This document shows, piece after piece, positions 35,153-43,515 of a stretch of DNA of 64,000 nt (its first letter is position 1; each line of letters begins with the position of its first letter). This stretch comes from Thermohalobaculum sp038528605. GTDB lineage: Bacteria > Pseudomonadota > Alphaproteobacteria > Rhodobacterales > Rhodobacteraceae. The translations under genes and the position numbers were made by a program. The notes beneath the pieces were generated by a model that saw nothing but the letters and a program-made list of their open reading frames with translations, did not search any database and was not told where the DNA came from. The stretch spans positions 1-64,000 of the forward strand of contig JBCBEP010000001.1 in NCBI GenBank assembly GCA_038528605.1, given 5' to 3'.

Positions 35153-35232
35153 GCACGGGCGGTAGTGCTTGCCGCTAGCCCCTTGCAATTGACCCCGCGC
35201 CCCTGAAGATGCGCTGGATCATTCTGGGGGGC

Positions 35233-36192
35233 ATGATGATACAGCGCGTGATGGTGACAGGCGGCGCCGGGTTCCTCGGCAGCCATCTCTGCGAGCGGCT
35301 TGTTGCCGCCGGCCATGAAGTTCTGTGCATCGACAATTACTTCACGGGGCGGCGGAAGAACGTCGCGCACCTGCTCGATGCGTCGAATTTCGAGCTGATG
35401 CGTCACGATGTGACCTTCCCGCTCTACGTGGAGGTCGACCGGATTTTCAACCTCGCCTGCCCGGCGAGCCCGGTTCACTACCAGTACGATCCGGTGCAGA
35501 CGACGAAGACGTCCGTGCACGGCGCGATCAACATGCTGGGCCTGGCCAAGCGCACCCGCGCCCGCATCCTGCAGGCCTCCACATCTGAGGTTTACGGCAA
35601 CCCGACGGTGCATCCCCAGCCCGAGGGTTACTGGGGCAACGTGAACCCGATCGGGCCGCGCAGCTGCTATGACGAGGGCAAGCGCTGCGCCGAGACGCTA
35701 TTCTTCGACTATCACCGCCAGCACGGGCTCGACATCAAGGTCGTGCGCATCTTCAACACTTACGGCCCCCGCATGCACCCGGATGACGGGCGCGTGGTGT
35801 CGAATTTCATCATGCAGGCGCTGCGCGGCGAGGACATCACCATCTACGGCGACGGGAGCCAGACACGGTCGTTCTGCTATGTCGACGATCTCGTCGAGGC
35901 CATGCTCCGCATGATGGAGACCGAGGCCGGCATGACCGGACCGGTGAACATCGGTAACCCTGGCGAGTTCACCATCCGCTCGCTGGCCGAGAAGGTGATC
36001 GAGAAGACAGGCAGTGCATCCCGCCTCGTTTTCCGACCGCTGCCGCAGGATGATCCGATGCAGCGCCGCCCGGACATTTCGGTCGCGCGCGATCTGCTCG
36101 ACTGGCAGCCGACGATCGCCTTTGACGAGGGTCTGGTGCGCACGATCGCGTATTTCGACGAGCTGCTCCGTTCCAACGCGAGCTGGCACTGA
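35233..36192 (+). CDS. UDP-glucuronate decarboxylase family protein (UXS-like)
   Basis: 319 residues from the ATG at 35233 (GGGGGG upstream; 35236 is also possible). Extended short-chain dehydrogenase with VTGGAGFLGSHLCERL, IDNYFTGRRKNV, the active-site SCYDEGKRCAE (Tyr-x3-Lys), and NLACPASPVHYQ; the last is diagnostic for UDP-xylose synthases over dTDP-glucose dehydratases. The likely reaction is UDP-glucuronate to UDP-xylose and carbon dioxide. It follows the GT4 gene and ends at a hairpin shared with phaB. Confidence 0.9.
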   Translation: MMIQRVMVTGGAGFLGSHLCERLVAAGHEVLCIDNYFTGRRKNVAHLLDASNFELMRHDVTFPLYVEVDRIFNLACPASPVHYQYDPVQTTKTSVHGAINMLGLAKRTRARILQASTSEVYGNPTVHPQPEGYWGNVNPIGPRSCYDEGKRCAETLFFDYHRQHGLDIKVVRIFNTYGPRMHPDDGRVVSNFIMQALRGEDITIYGDGSQTRSFCYVDDLVEAMLRMMETEAGMTGPVNIGNPGEFTIRSLAEKVIEKTGSASRLVFRPLPQDDPMQRRPDISVARDLLDWQPTIAFDEGLVRTIAYFDELLRSNASWH

Positions 36193-36202
36193 GCGGGTAG
36201 AA

Positions 36203-36222
36203 GGGGCGGTGCTGACCGCCCC
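36203..36222. terminator. Bidirectional terminator hairpin between UXS-like gene and phaB
   Basis: GGGGCGGT / ACCGCCCC (36203-36210, 36215-36222) with a GCTG loop lies between two converging genes. The T-run is weak on either side. Confidence 0.6.
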
Positions 36223-36244
36223 CTCCTAGCGCCTTTCGCTACGA

Positions 36245-36967
36245 TCAGCTGAAGAACTGGCCGCCGTTTGCGCTGATGGTAGACCCCGTGATGAAGCCCG
36301 CATCGTCCGAGGCGAGGAAGGCCACGCAGCGCGCGATTTCGTCCGCCTCGCCGAGCCGGCCCACCGGGATCTGGGCGATGATGCTCTCGCGCACCTTCTC
36401 TGGCACCGCCATGACCATGTCCGTCGCAATGTAGCCCGGGGCCACCACGTTCACGGTGATGTTCTTGCGTGCGCCTTCCTGCGCCAGCGCGCGGGAGAAG
36501 CCGATATCGCCCGCCTTCGCGGCGGAGTAGTTCGCCTGCGCGAACTGGCCCTTCTGGCCGTTGACCGACGAGATGGTGACGATGCGGCCGAACTCCCGCT
36601 CACGCATGCCGCCCCACACATTGTGCGTCATGTTGAAGACGCCGGTGAGGTTGGTGTCGATCACCTCGTTCCACTGCTCGGGCGTGATCTTGTGGAAGGG
36701 CGCGTCGCGGGTGATGCCGGCGTTGTTGATGAGGATGCCGACCGGGCCGAGATCGGCCTCTACCTCGGCGATGCCCGCCTTGCAGGCTTCATAGTCTGCC
36801 ACCGACCACTTGTAGGTCTTGATGCCGGTCTCGGCCGTGAACTTGCCGGCCGCTTCATCATTGCCGCCATAGGTCGCCGCCACGTCGTGGCCTGCGGCTT
36901 TCAGCGCCTTCGAAATGGCCGCGCCAATGCCGCGCGATCCGCCGGTGACGATAGCTACTCGTCCCAT
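36245..36967 (-). CDS. phaB: Acetoacetyl-CoA reductase
   Basis: 240 residues from the ATG at 36967, preceded by GAGGAGGAA; the frame to 37018 is rejected. NADPH-dependent reduction of acetoacetyl-CoA to (R)-3-hydroxybutyryl-CoA. Short-chain dehydrogenase with VTGGSRGIGAAISKAL, NNAGITRD, and the active-site NYSAAKAGDIGFSRAL. GRIVTISSVNGQKGQFAQ is characteristic of PhaB. It is downstream of phaA, separated by 117 bp that carry a paired REP-like palindrome, so its expression relative to phaA may be modulated there. Confidence 0.95.
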   Translation of the reverse strand: MGRVAIVTGGSRGIGAAISKALKAAGHDVAATYGGNDEAAGKFTAETGIKTYKWSVADYEACKAGIAEVEADLGPVGILINNAGITRDAPFHKITPEQWNEVIDTNLTGVFNMTHNVWGGMREREFGRIVTISSVNGQKGQFAQANYSAAKAGDIGFSRALAQEGARKNITVNVVAPGYIATDMVMAVPEKVRESIIAQIPVGRLGEADEIARCVAFLASDDAGFITGSTISANGGQFFS

Positions 36968-37001
36968 CGTTTCCTCCTCCATCGTGTTCTTCGGGTTTGG
37001 G

Positions 37002-37063
37002 GTAGGGTGGGGTTCCACCCCACCATTGGTAGGGGAGCGGTGGGGTGGAACCCCACCCTACCG
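37002..37063. repeat. REP-like paired palindrome (BIME-like) between phaA and phaB
   Basis: Two perfect 24-bp inverted arms at 37002-37025 and 37040-37063 flank a 14-bp spacer. Each arm is itself a hairpin (GGTGGGG-TTCCA-CCCCACC) and begins GGTAGGGTGGGG, a pattern seen in repetitive extragenic palindromes. The element lies in the phaA-phaB intergenic gap of the operon. Confidence 0.88.
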
Positions 37064-37084
37064 ATATCCTCCGGACGCGGCGCC

Positions 37085-38260
37085 TTACGGGCGCTCGACG
37101 CACATGGCAACGCCCATGCCGCCGCCGATGCAGAGGGTGGCGAGGCCCTTCTTGGCATCGCGCTTCTGCATCTCGTGGAGGAGCGTCGTGAGCACGCGGC
37201 AACCCGAGGCGCCGATCGGGTGGCCGATGGCGATGGCGCCGCCGTTCACGTTCACCTTGTCCGTGTCCCAGCCCATATCCTTGTTCACCGCGATGGCCTG
37301 GGCAGCGAAGGCCTCGTTCGCCTCCACCAGGTCAAGATCCTCGGGCTTCCAGCCGGCGCGCTCGAGGGCGCGGCGCGAGGCGGGGATGGGGCCCGTGCCC
37401 ATGATCTTCGGATCGACACCGGCGGTCGCGTAGCTGACGATGCGGGCGAGCGGGGTGATGCCGCGCTTCTCGGCTTCCTCGGCGCTCATCAGCACGGTCA
37501 CGGCCGCGCCGTCGTTGATGCCCGAGGCGTTCGCGGCGGTAACGGTGCCCTCCTTCGAGAAGGCGGGGCGGAGCTTCTGCATGCCCTCGATCGTGGCGCC
37601 GTGGCGGATGTACTCGTCATCTGCCGTGGTGATGTCGCCCTTGCGGGTGCTCACGGTCACCGGCGCGATCTCGTCCTTGAACTTGCCGGCCTTCTGGGCG
37701 GCCTCGGCCTTGTTCTGGCTGGCGAGCGCGAACTCGTCCTGCATGTCCCGGCTGATCTGCCACTGGCTGGCGACATTCTCCGCGGTGGTGCCCATGTGGT
37801 AGCCGTTGAACGCGTCCCAAAGGCCGTCGCGGATCATGGTGTCGATGAAGCTCAGGTCGCCCATCTTCTGTCCCGCGCGCAGATGCGCGGCGTGGGTCGA
37901 GCGGCTCATGCTCTCCATGCCGCCGGCGACGACAATGCCGGCATCGCCGAGCTGGATGTGCTGGGCGCCGAGTGCGACCGCGCGCAGGCCCGAGCCGCAG
38001 ACCTGGTTGATGCTCCACGCGGCCGAGCCCTCCGGCAGGCCGGCATGGATATGCGCCTGTCGGGCCGGGTTCTGGCCCTGGGCCGCCGTGAGCACCTGGC
38101 CGAGGATCGTCTCGCCCACTTCCGATGCGTCGACGCCTGCGCGCTCGAGGGCGGCCTTGATGGCGACGACGCCGAGTTCATGGGCCGCGAGGCCGGCAAA
38201 GGCGCCATTGAAGCTGCCGACAGGCGTACGCTGGGCGCTTGCGATCACTACGTTTGTCAT
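37085..38260 (-). CDS. phaA: Acetyl-CoA C-acetyltransferase (beta-ketothiolase)
   Basis: 391 residues. Condenses two acetyl-CoA into acetoacetyl-CoA, the first step of polyhydroxybutyrate synthesis. Catalytic residues are visible: INQVCGSGLRAVALG (Cys near 88), IAIGHPIGASGCR (His near 348) and LCIGGGMGVAMC (Cys near 378). Length and motifs match biosynthetic thiolases. First gene of phaA-phaB and divergent from phaR, leaving a 341-bp shared control region. A long open frame on the opposite strand is a shadow. Confidence 0.96.
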   Translation of the reverse strand: MTNVVIASAQRTPVGSFNGAFAGLAAHELGVVAIKAALERAGVDASEVGETILGQVLTAAQGQNPARQAHIHAGLPEGSAAWSINQVCGSGLRAVALGAQHIQLGDAGIVVAGGMESMSRSTHAAHLRAGQKMGDLSFIDTMIRDGLWDAFNGYHMGTTAENVASQWQISRDMQDEFALASQNKAEAAQKAGKFKDEIAPVTVSTRKGDITTADDEYIRHGATIEGMQKLRPAFSKEGTVTAANASGINDGAAVTVLMSAEEAEKRGITPLARIVSYATAGVDPKIMGTGPIPASRRALERAGWKPEDLDLVEANEAFAAQAIAVNKDMGWDTDKVNVNGGAIAIGHPIGASGCRVLTTLLHEMQKRDAKKGLATLCIGGGMGVAMCVERP

Positions 38261-38601
38261 GAGGTCCTCGTTTCTTTGCAGTGGCGCGGGGCGCCGGCGG
38301 TGAGGGTGGGCCTACGGATGGCATGGACCGCGCAGGCGGGGAAGGCAATGCGCTCCGTGTCTGGAGCCCCGACCGGGCGCCTGCCTTGCGGCATATCAAG
38401 AATCTTGCTTTGCAACCTACAAGCTGTGCGCGGAACTTCCAGAGGGCCGCTGCGTCGCATTTGTGTCGGTCGCGTGACGTATTCTCGATGCTCGCGGTCA
38501 CTTTTGGCGCTGAGTTGCGACTGACGGCGCGGCGCTGTTGCTCTGACGCAGTGCAAGGTGCAAGGATTTGGAAAACGCTTTCAGAATAAAGGGGAACCGC
38601 C
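38261..38601. promoter_or_regulatory. phaA-phaR divergent control region
   Basis: 341 bp without a supported gene. It contains TTGC-TTT-GCAA at 38405-38415, a perfect palindrome, and GTGCAAGGTGCAAGG at 38551-38565, a direct repeat of TGCAAGG. TGC/GCA-rich palindromes are known operators of PhaR in Paracoccus and Rhodobacter, so these are candidate autoregulation and phaAB-repression sites. I see no sure -10/-35 pair. Confidence 0.4.
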
Positions 38602-39252
38602 GTGGCCCAGGCTCAGAAGACGGCCCGAAAGAAGACCGCCGCTGGGTCGGCCGGTAGCGATCGGGTTGTGATCAAGAAGTACGCCAACCGGCGGCTCTAC
38701 AACACGGCGCGTAGTTCGTACGTGACGCTCGAGGACCTCTCCAAGATGGTTCGCGATGGTGAGGACTTCGCTGTATTCGATGCGAAGACCGGGGACGACA
38801 TCACGCATTCTGTGCTCACGCAGATCATCTTCGAAGAGGAAGCGAAGGGGCAGAACATGCTGCCCACGAACTTCCTCCGTCAGTTGATCCGGCTTTATGG
38901 CGATACGCTACAGGCGGTGGTGCCGAGCTATCTCGACGCGTCGATGGAGGCATTCTCCCGGAACCAGGAGCGGATGCGTTCGGCCTTTGGTGCCAATCCC
39001 GCGCTGCAGAACCTCGAGGCGATGACCCGCTCGAACATGGAGCTCTTCGAGCAGGCCATGCGGCTTTTCACGCCCTTCGGTGGGCCGGCTGCGGGTGGTC
39101 CGGGCGGCGCTGCCTCGGGCGCGCCGGGCGAGAGCCAGGCGACGCCACCCAGTGCCGATCCTGCGGAGCCTGAACAGAACCTCGATGAGCTGCAGCGCCA
39201 GATCAGCGAGATGCAGAGCCGGATCGAAGCGCTCTCCCGCGAACGGTCCTGA
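38602..39252 (+). CDS. phaR: Polyhydroxyalkanoate synthesis repressor PhaR
   Basis: 216 residues from the GTG at 38602 (AGGGGAA upstream). N-terminal DNA-binding domain with IKKYANRRLYNTARSSYVTLEDLSKMVRDGEDFAVFDAKTG and the PHB-accumulation domain THSVLTQIIFEEEAKGQNMLPTNFLRQLI. A Gly/Pro/Ala-rich linker and a C-terminal coiled coil (ELQRQISEMQSRIEALS) follow. PhaR binds DNA and polyhydroxybutyrate granules, derepressing granule genes when polymer is present. It faces away from phaA. Its last 50 bp overlap the end of the convergent GGDEF/EAL gene. Confidence 0.94.
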   Translation: MAQAQKTARKKTAAGSAGSDRVVIKKYANRRLYNTARSSYVTLEDLSKMVRDGEDFAVFDAKTGDDITHSVLTQIIFEEEAKGQNMLPTNFLRQLIRLYGDTLQAVVPSYLDASMEAFSRNQERMRSAFGANPALQNLEAMTRSNMELFEQAMRLFTPFGGPAAGGPGGAASGAPGESQATPPSADPAEPEQNLDELQRQISEMQSRIEALSRERS

Positions 39253-40597
39253 ACGCCGGCGCCGCCGTCTCCGGCAGGGCCGGGGCGGGTGGTGCGAGGC
39301 CATTGCCCTGGCCGTAGGCGATGCCTGTCGCATGCGCATCGCGCTGTTCGGCCGAGGTCTCAAGCCCTGTCGCGATCACCGTGATGTCCCACCGGGCTGC
39401 GAGGGTGAGGAGCGGCTTCAGCAGCATGGCCGCCGTGCCGCCGCGATGCGCGGCCTTGATGAAGTCGGGTCGCAGGCTTTCGAGGAGCCGCTGGTCGAGC
39501 GCGCCCGGGAGGAACCCTTCGATCGCGAGCGCTGTGCCGCAGCGTCGCACCCTCTCCGCGAAACCGCCGGTGGCGACCGGGTCTTCGGCGAGGGTCGTGG
39601 CGCCGATCTCGATGACCAGACGTTCCGTTGGCGGCGTCCCCTCGCGCCCCGCGGCGGCGAGAGTGCTGTGCCAATCCGCGTCGTTCAATGTCTCCGCCGC
39701 AATGTTGATGCCGAGGCGGAGGGTTGGGCGGGTGCGCAGCAGTTCGAGCGCCCGCTCTAGCACGTAACGGTCCACCGCCCGGGCCTCCCCCGCCGCTTGC
39801 AGTCCGGGCAGGAATGCTGCGGCCGGCAGCGCAGGTGCGCCGGGTGCCATGGGCAGGCGGATCAGACACTCCGTGTAAAGAGGCGGCCGCGCCACCGGCG
39901 CCGTGGCAGGGCCGACTGCAGGCGCGCCGGAGAGCGGTAGGATCGGCTGAAAATCGAGCGCCAGCGCGCCAATGGCCAGCAGGCGCTGGGCTGCGCGCAG
40001 CAGCCCCTCCTGCTCGTCCGGAGCGGCGTTCACCAACTCTGCCCGGCCGCGGCCGCGCCGCCGGGCCGACGCCAGCGCCCGCGTGGCGCTCGCGCCCAGA
40101 TGACGCAGCATCGTTGGTGTCGCGAGGGCGCAGCCGGCGGAGGCCGTGAGCTCCACCCTGCCGCTCGGCGCAAGGAGCGGTTTCTGGGCGAGGCGCGCCT
40201 GAAGCTGTCGGGCGAGGGACAGGAGCGTGGCGGGCGCGATGCTGGGCAGGATGATCGCGAATTCGCCCCTACCCGCGGGCCAACTGCCGGCGCCTTCCGG
40301 CAGCGCAGGCCAGAGCCGCTCCTCCGCCGCATAGGCGAGGGCCACGGCCACATCCTCCCCGAAGAAGCCGCCGATGGCCGCGAAGTCGTCGATAGCGAGG
40401 AGGATGAGCCCATGGCCCGATGGTGCTAGCGCCTCTGCGGTCTCCCTTGACCCTTCGGCCCGAAGTGCCCCTGAGGGAGGCGCCATGCCATGCGGCTCGC
40501 GACCCGTCACCGGGTTTCCCGGAAGACCTGGTGCTGGCACAAAGGGTGTTGCCGCACGCTCCTCGCATCCACTGCCGGGCCTAGGTTCCGCGGTCAT
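39203..40597 (-). CDS. Degenerate GGDEF/EAL domain protein
   Basis: 464 residues from the ATG at 40597. The middle has a GGDEF-like domain whose signature is AGRGEFAIILPS, not GGDEF. The C-terminal ~240 residues have an EAL-like domain: the EAL motif is ECL (PLYTECLIRL), the DDFG loop is IEGFLPG and the last metal Glu is in VIATGLET. Several catalytic positions are lost, so it is probably a non-catalytic c-di-GMP or protein-binding regulator. The first ~70 residues are low-complexity. Its end overlaps phaR by 50 bp. Confidence 0.78.
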   Translation of the reverse strand: MTAEPRPGSGCEERAATPFVPAPGLPGNPVTGREPHGMAPPSGALRAEGSRETAEALAPSGHGLILLAIDDFAAIGGFFGEDVAVALAYAAEERLWPALPEGAGSWPAGRGEFAIILPSIAPATLLSLARQLQARLAQKPLLAPSGRVELTASAGCALATPTMLRHLGASATRALASARRRGRGRAELVNAAPDEQEGLLRAAQRLLAIGALALDFQPILPLSGAPAVGPATAPVARPPLYTECLIRLPMAPGAPALPAAAFLPGLQAAGEARAVDRYVLERALELLRTRPTLRLGINIAAETLNDADWHSTLAAAGREGTPPTERLVIEIGATTLAEDPVATGGFAERVRRCGTALAIEGFLPGALDQRLLESLRPDFIKAAHRGGTAAMLLKPLLTLAARWDITVIATGLETSAEQRDAHATGIAYGQGNGLAPPAPALPETAAPAFRTVRGRALRSGSASR

Positions 40598-40704
40598 CCC
40601 GTTCCCTTTCCCGCCTTCCTGCCGCAAGGTTTTGCGCGCAGCGGAGGCATGCGGTATCCGTTCTTGAACGTTGAGCAGTCGTCGCAAATTGAAGTGAACA
40701 GACG

Positions 40705-41340
40705 ATGAACAAAACGGTTGCTGACGGCGACGGCAGTGGGCAGATCGCAGGTGCCGAGAGGCGCTGCCGCTGGTGTGGCGATGCCCCGGACTACGTTGCC
40801 TATCACGACCTCGAATGGGGCCGGCCGGAGACCGATCCGCGGGCGCTTTGGGAGAAGCTGATCCTCGACGGTTTCCAGGCGGGGCTGGCCTGGATCACCA
40901 TCCTCAGGAAGCGGGAGAATTTCCGCCGCGCCTTCGAGGGGTTCGACCCGGAGGTGATCGCGCGCTGGGGCGAGGCGGATGTGGCGCGCTTGCTCGGCGA
41001 TGCCGGGATCGTCCGCAGCCGCTCGAAGATCGAGGCCACCATCGGGAACGCCCGCGCCTACCTCGCCATTCAGGAGGACGAGGGCTTCGACCGGTTCCTG
41101 TGGCAGTTCGTGGATTTCGCGCCGCTGCAGAACCGGCCGGCGGACGACAGCGCTGTGCCAGCTGAGACGCCCATCAGCCGCGAGATGTCCAAGGCATTGA
41201 AAGCCAGGGGTTTCCGGTTCTGCGGGCCGGTGATCGTCTATGCCTTCATGCAGGCGACGGGGATCGTGAACGACCATATCGAGGGATGCCCGGTGCGGGA
41301 GGCCTGCGAGGCCGAGGGGCGGGCGCTGGTTTGGCGCTGA
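40705..41340 (+). CDS. tag: DNA-3-methyladenine glycosylase I
   Basis: 211 residues. Removes 3-methyladenine from alkylated DNA. A helix-hairpin-helix family glycosylase with the zinc site formed by Cys near residue 21 (RRCRWC), His in AYHDLEWGRPE, and His/Cys in NDHIEGCPV. LDGFQAGLAWITILRKRENFRRAF is the conserved core, almost identical in type to E. coli Tag. The N-terminal ~18 residues are an extra stretch. It has its own short upstream region, divergent from the GGDEF/EAL gene. Confidence 0.96.
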   Translation: MNKTVADGDGSGQIAGAERRCRWCGDAPDYVAYHDLEWGRPETDPRALWEKLILDGFQAGLAWITILRKRENFRRAFEGFDPEVIARWGEADVARLLGDAGIVRSRSKIEATIGNARAYLAIQEDEGFDRFLWQFVDFAPLQNRPADDSAVPAETPISREMSKALKARGFRFCGPVIVYAFMQATGIVNDHIEGCPVREACEAEGRALVWR

Positions 41341-41343
41341 GGC

Positions 41344-41613
41344 CTAGCGATCCTCGCCAAAGCGGTTCGCGATCAGCGTGGCGAGGGCCTCGAGCAGCGT
41401 CTCCGCCTCTGCCCCATGGGTCTCGATCGCAATCTCGGTGCCTTTTGCGGCGGCGAGCATGAGGAGCCCCATGATACTGTCGCCCGAGACCGTCTGGCCG
41501 TCGCGGCTGACCCGGGCGGTGGCGTCATGGGCCTCGACGCATTCGACGAAGCGGGCGGAGGCGCGGGCGTGCAGGCCCTTGGCGTTGACGATGCTGACCG
41601 TGCGGGCGGGCAT
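41344..41613 (-). CDS. HPr family phosphocarrier protein
   Basis: 89 residues with His15 in GLHARAS, the phosphorylation site, and Ser46 in GDSIMGL, the HprK target position. Relays phosphate between enzyme I and EIIA, here probably in the nitrogen-type PTS of alphaproteobacteria, which has no sugar permease. It ends the run hprK-rapZ-EIIA-HPr and is separated from EIIA by 3 bp. No enzyme I gene is in the window. Confidence 0.93.
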   Translation of the reverse strand: MPARTVSIVNAKGLHARASARFVECVEAHDATARVSRDGQTVSGDSIMGLLMLAAAKGTEIAIETHGAEAETLLEALATLIANRFGEDR

Positions 41614-41616
41614 CGG

Positions 41617-42087
41617 TTAGTCGCGTGGCGCCGGCTCGAGCATGCGCCCGGCACTGTCGATGTATTTCATGCCTGCCTCGAGGGCGATGCGAACGGCTTC
41701 TTCCATTCCCCGGCTGCGGCACTTCGCGAGCTTCACGAGAAGGGGGAGGTTGGCGCCGTAGATCACCTCGATCCCCGGCCGCGTCATGGCGCCGAGGGCG
41801 AGGTTGGAGGGCGTGCCACCGAACATGTCCGTCACCAGCACCACGCCTGCGCCTTCGTCTGCCGCGGCGACGGCGGCGTCGATCTCGCCCTGGCGGGCGT
41901 GCAGATCGTCTGCCGGCTGAATGGCGATGGCGCTCGCGTTCTCGAGCTTTCCGACAACATGCTCCAGCGCTTCCATCAAGGCGGACGCGAGCGCGCCGTG
42001 GGCGACGATCACGATGCCGAGGCGGCCCGCTGGGGCGCCATCCGCGCTTTCGGGCGCCGCACCTGTCTGCAGTGTCTGCCGCGTCAT
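41617..42087 (-). CDS. PTS EIIA component, mannose family
   Basis: 156 residues. GIVIVAHGALASALMEALEHVVG carries the phosphorylatable His (near residue 30), and GVVLVTDMFGGTPSNLALGAM is the signature of the EIIA-Man fold. No EIIB/C/D permease components are present, so the role is regulatory, as in other alphaproteobacteria. The first ~20 residues are extra. The start overlaps the rapZ stop by 4 bp. Confidence 0.92.
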   Translation of the reverse strand: MTRQTLQTGAAPESADGAPAGRLGIVIVAHGALASALMEALEHVVGKLENASAIAIQPADDLHARQGEIDAAVAAADEGAGVVLVTDMFGGTPSNLALGAMTRPGIEVIYGANLPLLVKLAKCRSRGMEEAVRIALEAGMKYIDSAGRMLEPAPRD

Positions 42088-43043
42088 CGTCCCCCGCTTC
42101 CTTCCCTGTCGCTACCCGGCTGGCTCCCTTGCCGGTCGAGCTCCCGGTGCCGCAGCCCGGCCGGCCAGCCTGCCTCTCCGAGACGGCGTGCCAGCCTTTC
42201 AGCCACGGTGACCGACCGGTGGCGCCCGCCCGTACAGCCGAGTGCCACAGAGAAATAGACCTTTCCCTCGTCTGCATAGGCCGGCAACAGCATTTCGAGC
42301 AGGTCTGCGACGCGATCGAAGAAGGGGTCGAAGCGTGGATCGTCGGCGACATAGGCCTGAACGGCAGGGTCGCGTCCGTCCAGATGGCGGAGCGTGTCGT
42401 CCCAGTAAGGGTTTCGCAGGAACCGGCAGTCGAGCACCACATCGGCGCCCCCGGGCACGCCGCGCTTGTAGCTGAAGCTCGAGATCGTGATGGCCGGGCC
42501 GCGCGCGGCGGCGCCTGTGCGACCGGGCAGACCGGGGGCGCTGGCACCGAAGCGGGCTGCGATTTCGGCCTTTAGCTCGTGCGGGGTGAGGCTGGCGGTC
42601 TCGATCAGCATGTCCGCCTCCGCCCGGATCTCGGCCAGGAGATCGCGCTCGCGGGCGATACCGGTCTCGACGTCTTCCGCCGGGGCCAGGGGATGGCGGC
42701 GGCGGGTCTCCGAGAAGCGGCGGGCGAGGACCGCGTCGGAGCAGTCGAGATAGAGGAGGATGGCGGCCCCCACGCCGGGGGCGGCGCGCAGACGCGACAG
42801 GACCTCGCGGAGCCCGGCGGCGGAGAAGCCGCGTGTCCGCGTTTCGAGCCCGAGGGCGAGGGGGCGGCGTCCGGCATGGGCGGGCGCGCCTTCGTCGAGC
42901 AGCGCACTGATGAGGGGCAGGGGGAAGTTGTTGATCGCCTCGAAGCCCAGATCCTCGAGCGCGTTGATGGCGGTGGTGCGGCCTGCGCCGGAAAGGCCGG
43001 TGACGAGGATGACCGCGGGTGCCCGGCTCTCCGCCTCAGCCAT
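42084..43043 (-). CDS. rapZ: RNase adapter protein RapZ
   Basis: 319 residues from the ATG at 43043. N-terminal P-loop VTGLSGAGRTTAINALEDLG (Arg in place of the usual Walker Lys), and the C-terminal UDP-GlcNAc/RNA-binding part with DVVLDCRFLRNPYW, DEGKVYFSVALGCTGGRHRSV. RapZ is an RNA-binding adapter for RNase E that regulates amino-sugar synthesis in enterics; in alphaproteobacteria it is tied to the PTS cluster but less studied. It overlaps hprK by 8 bp and EIIA by 4 bp. A ~20-residue charged tail follows the core. Confidence 0.93.
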   Translation of the reverse strand: MAEAESRAPAVILVTGLSGAGRTTAINALEDLGFEAINNFPLPLISALLDEGAPAHAGRRPLALGLETRTRGFSAAGLREVLSRLRAAPGVGAAILLYLDCSDAVLARRFSETRRRHPLAPAEDVETGIARERDLLAEIRAEADMLIETASLTPHELKAEIAARFGASAPGLPGRTGAAARGPAITISSFSYKRGVPGGADVVLDCRFLRNPYWDDTLRHLDGRDPAVQAYVADDPRFDPFFDRVADLLEMLLPAYADEGKVYFSVALGCTGGRHRSVTVAERLARRLGEAGWPAGLRHRELDRQGSQPGSDREGSGGR

Positions 43044-43515
43044 GGCGCCGGTCGATATTGGCTGGCGCTGTCGCAAGATCCGCGTCCGGCAGCGCCCCCG
43101 TTCGCAGCATCGCCATCACAGCCGCCGCGTGCAAAGGCGCCGCCCCGGCGAGGCAGGGCACCTCGATACCCTCGAGGCGTAGAGGGGCGAGGCCCCCCAT
43201 ACGCTCAACCGGCGCCCGGCCAAGATCCAGAGCAAGCCAGAGCGGGGCTTCCGCCCGATGGGGATGGCGCAGAATACCTGCGCCGCGGATCTCTACGAGG
43301 CCGGCGAGCGCGGGGGCGGGACGCATCGAAAGTCCGGCGCCGCACGGCGATAGGATCACCCGGTCATCGCCAACAAGTTCTGCGCCCAGGGCGATGAGTT
43401 CGAGGGCTAGGCGTGTCTTGCCGGCGCCCGATGGTCCTAGGATCAGAAGGCCGCGGTCACCGAACGCCACGGCGCTGGCATGCAGCGGGACCGGCGCCGC
43501 AGCGTATGCGATCAT
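43036..43515 (-). CDS. hprK: Truncated HPr kinase/phosphorylase (alphaproteobacterial mini-HprK)
   Basis: 159 residues, about half the length of Firmicutes HprK; only the C-terminal kinase domain is present. Walker A: LILGPSGAGKTRLALE (residues ~27-34 GPSGAGKT). GDDRVILSPCG and VEIRGAGIL (the HprK-specific RG(x)G loop) follow. It phosphorylates Ser46 of HPr with ATP. Alphaproteobacterial forms lack the N-terminal domain, so this is normal, not a broken gene. It overlaps chvG by 4 bp and rapZ by 8 bp. Confidence 0.92.
   Translation of the reverse strand: MIAYAAAPVPLHASAVAFGDRGLLILGPSGAGKTRLALELIALGAELVGDDRVILSPCGAGLSMRPAPALAGLVEIRGAGILRHPHRAEAPLWLALDLGRAPVERMGGLAPLRLEGIEVPCLAGAAPLHAAAVMAMLRTGALPDADLATAPANIDRRHG

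Noticed and set aside
36623..38524. 633-codon plus-strand frame across phaB and phaA
   Set aside because: Opposes two genes with complete catalytic motifs; no recognisable domain.
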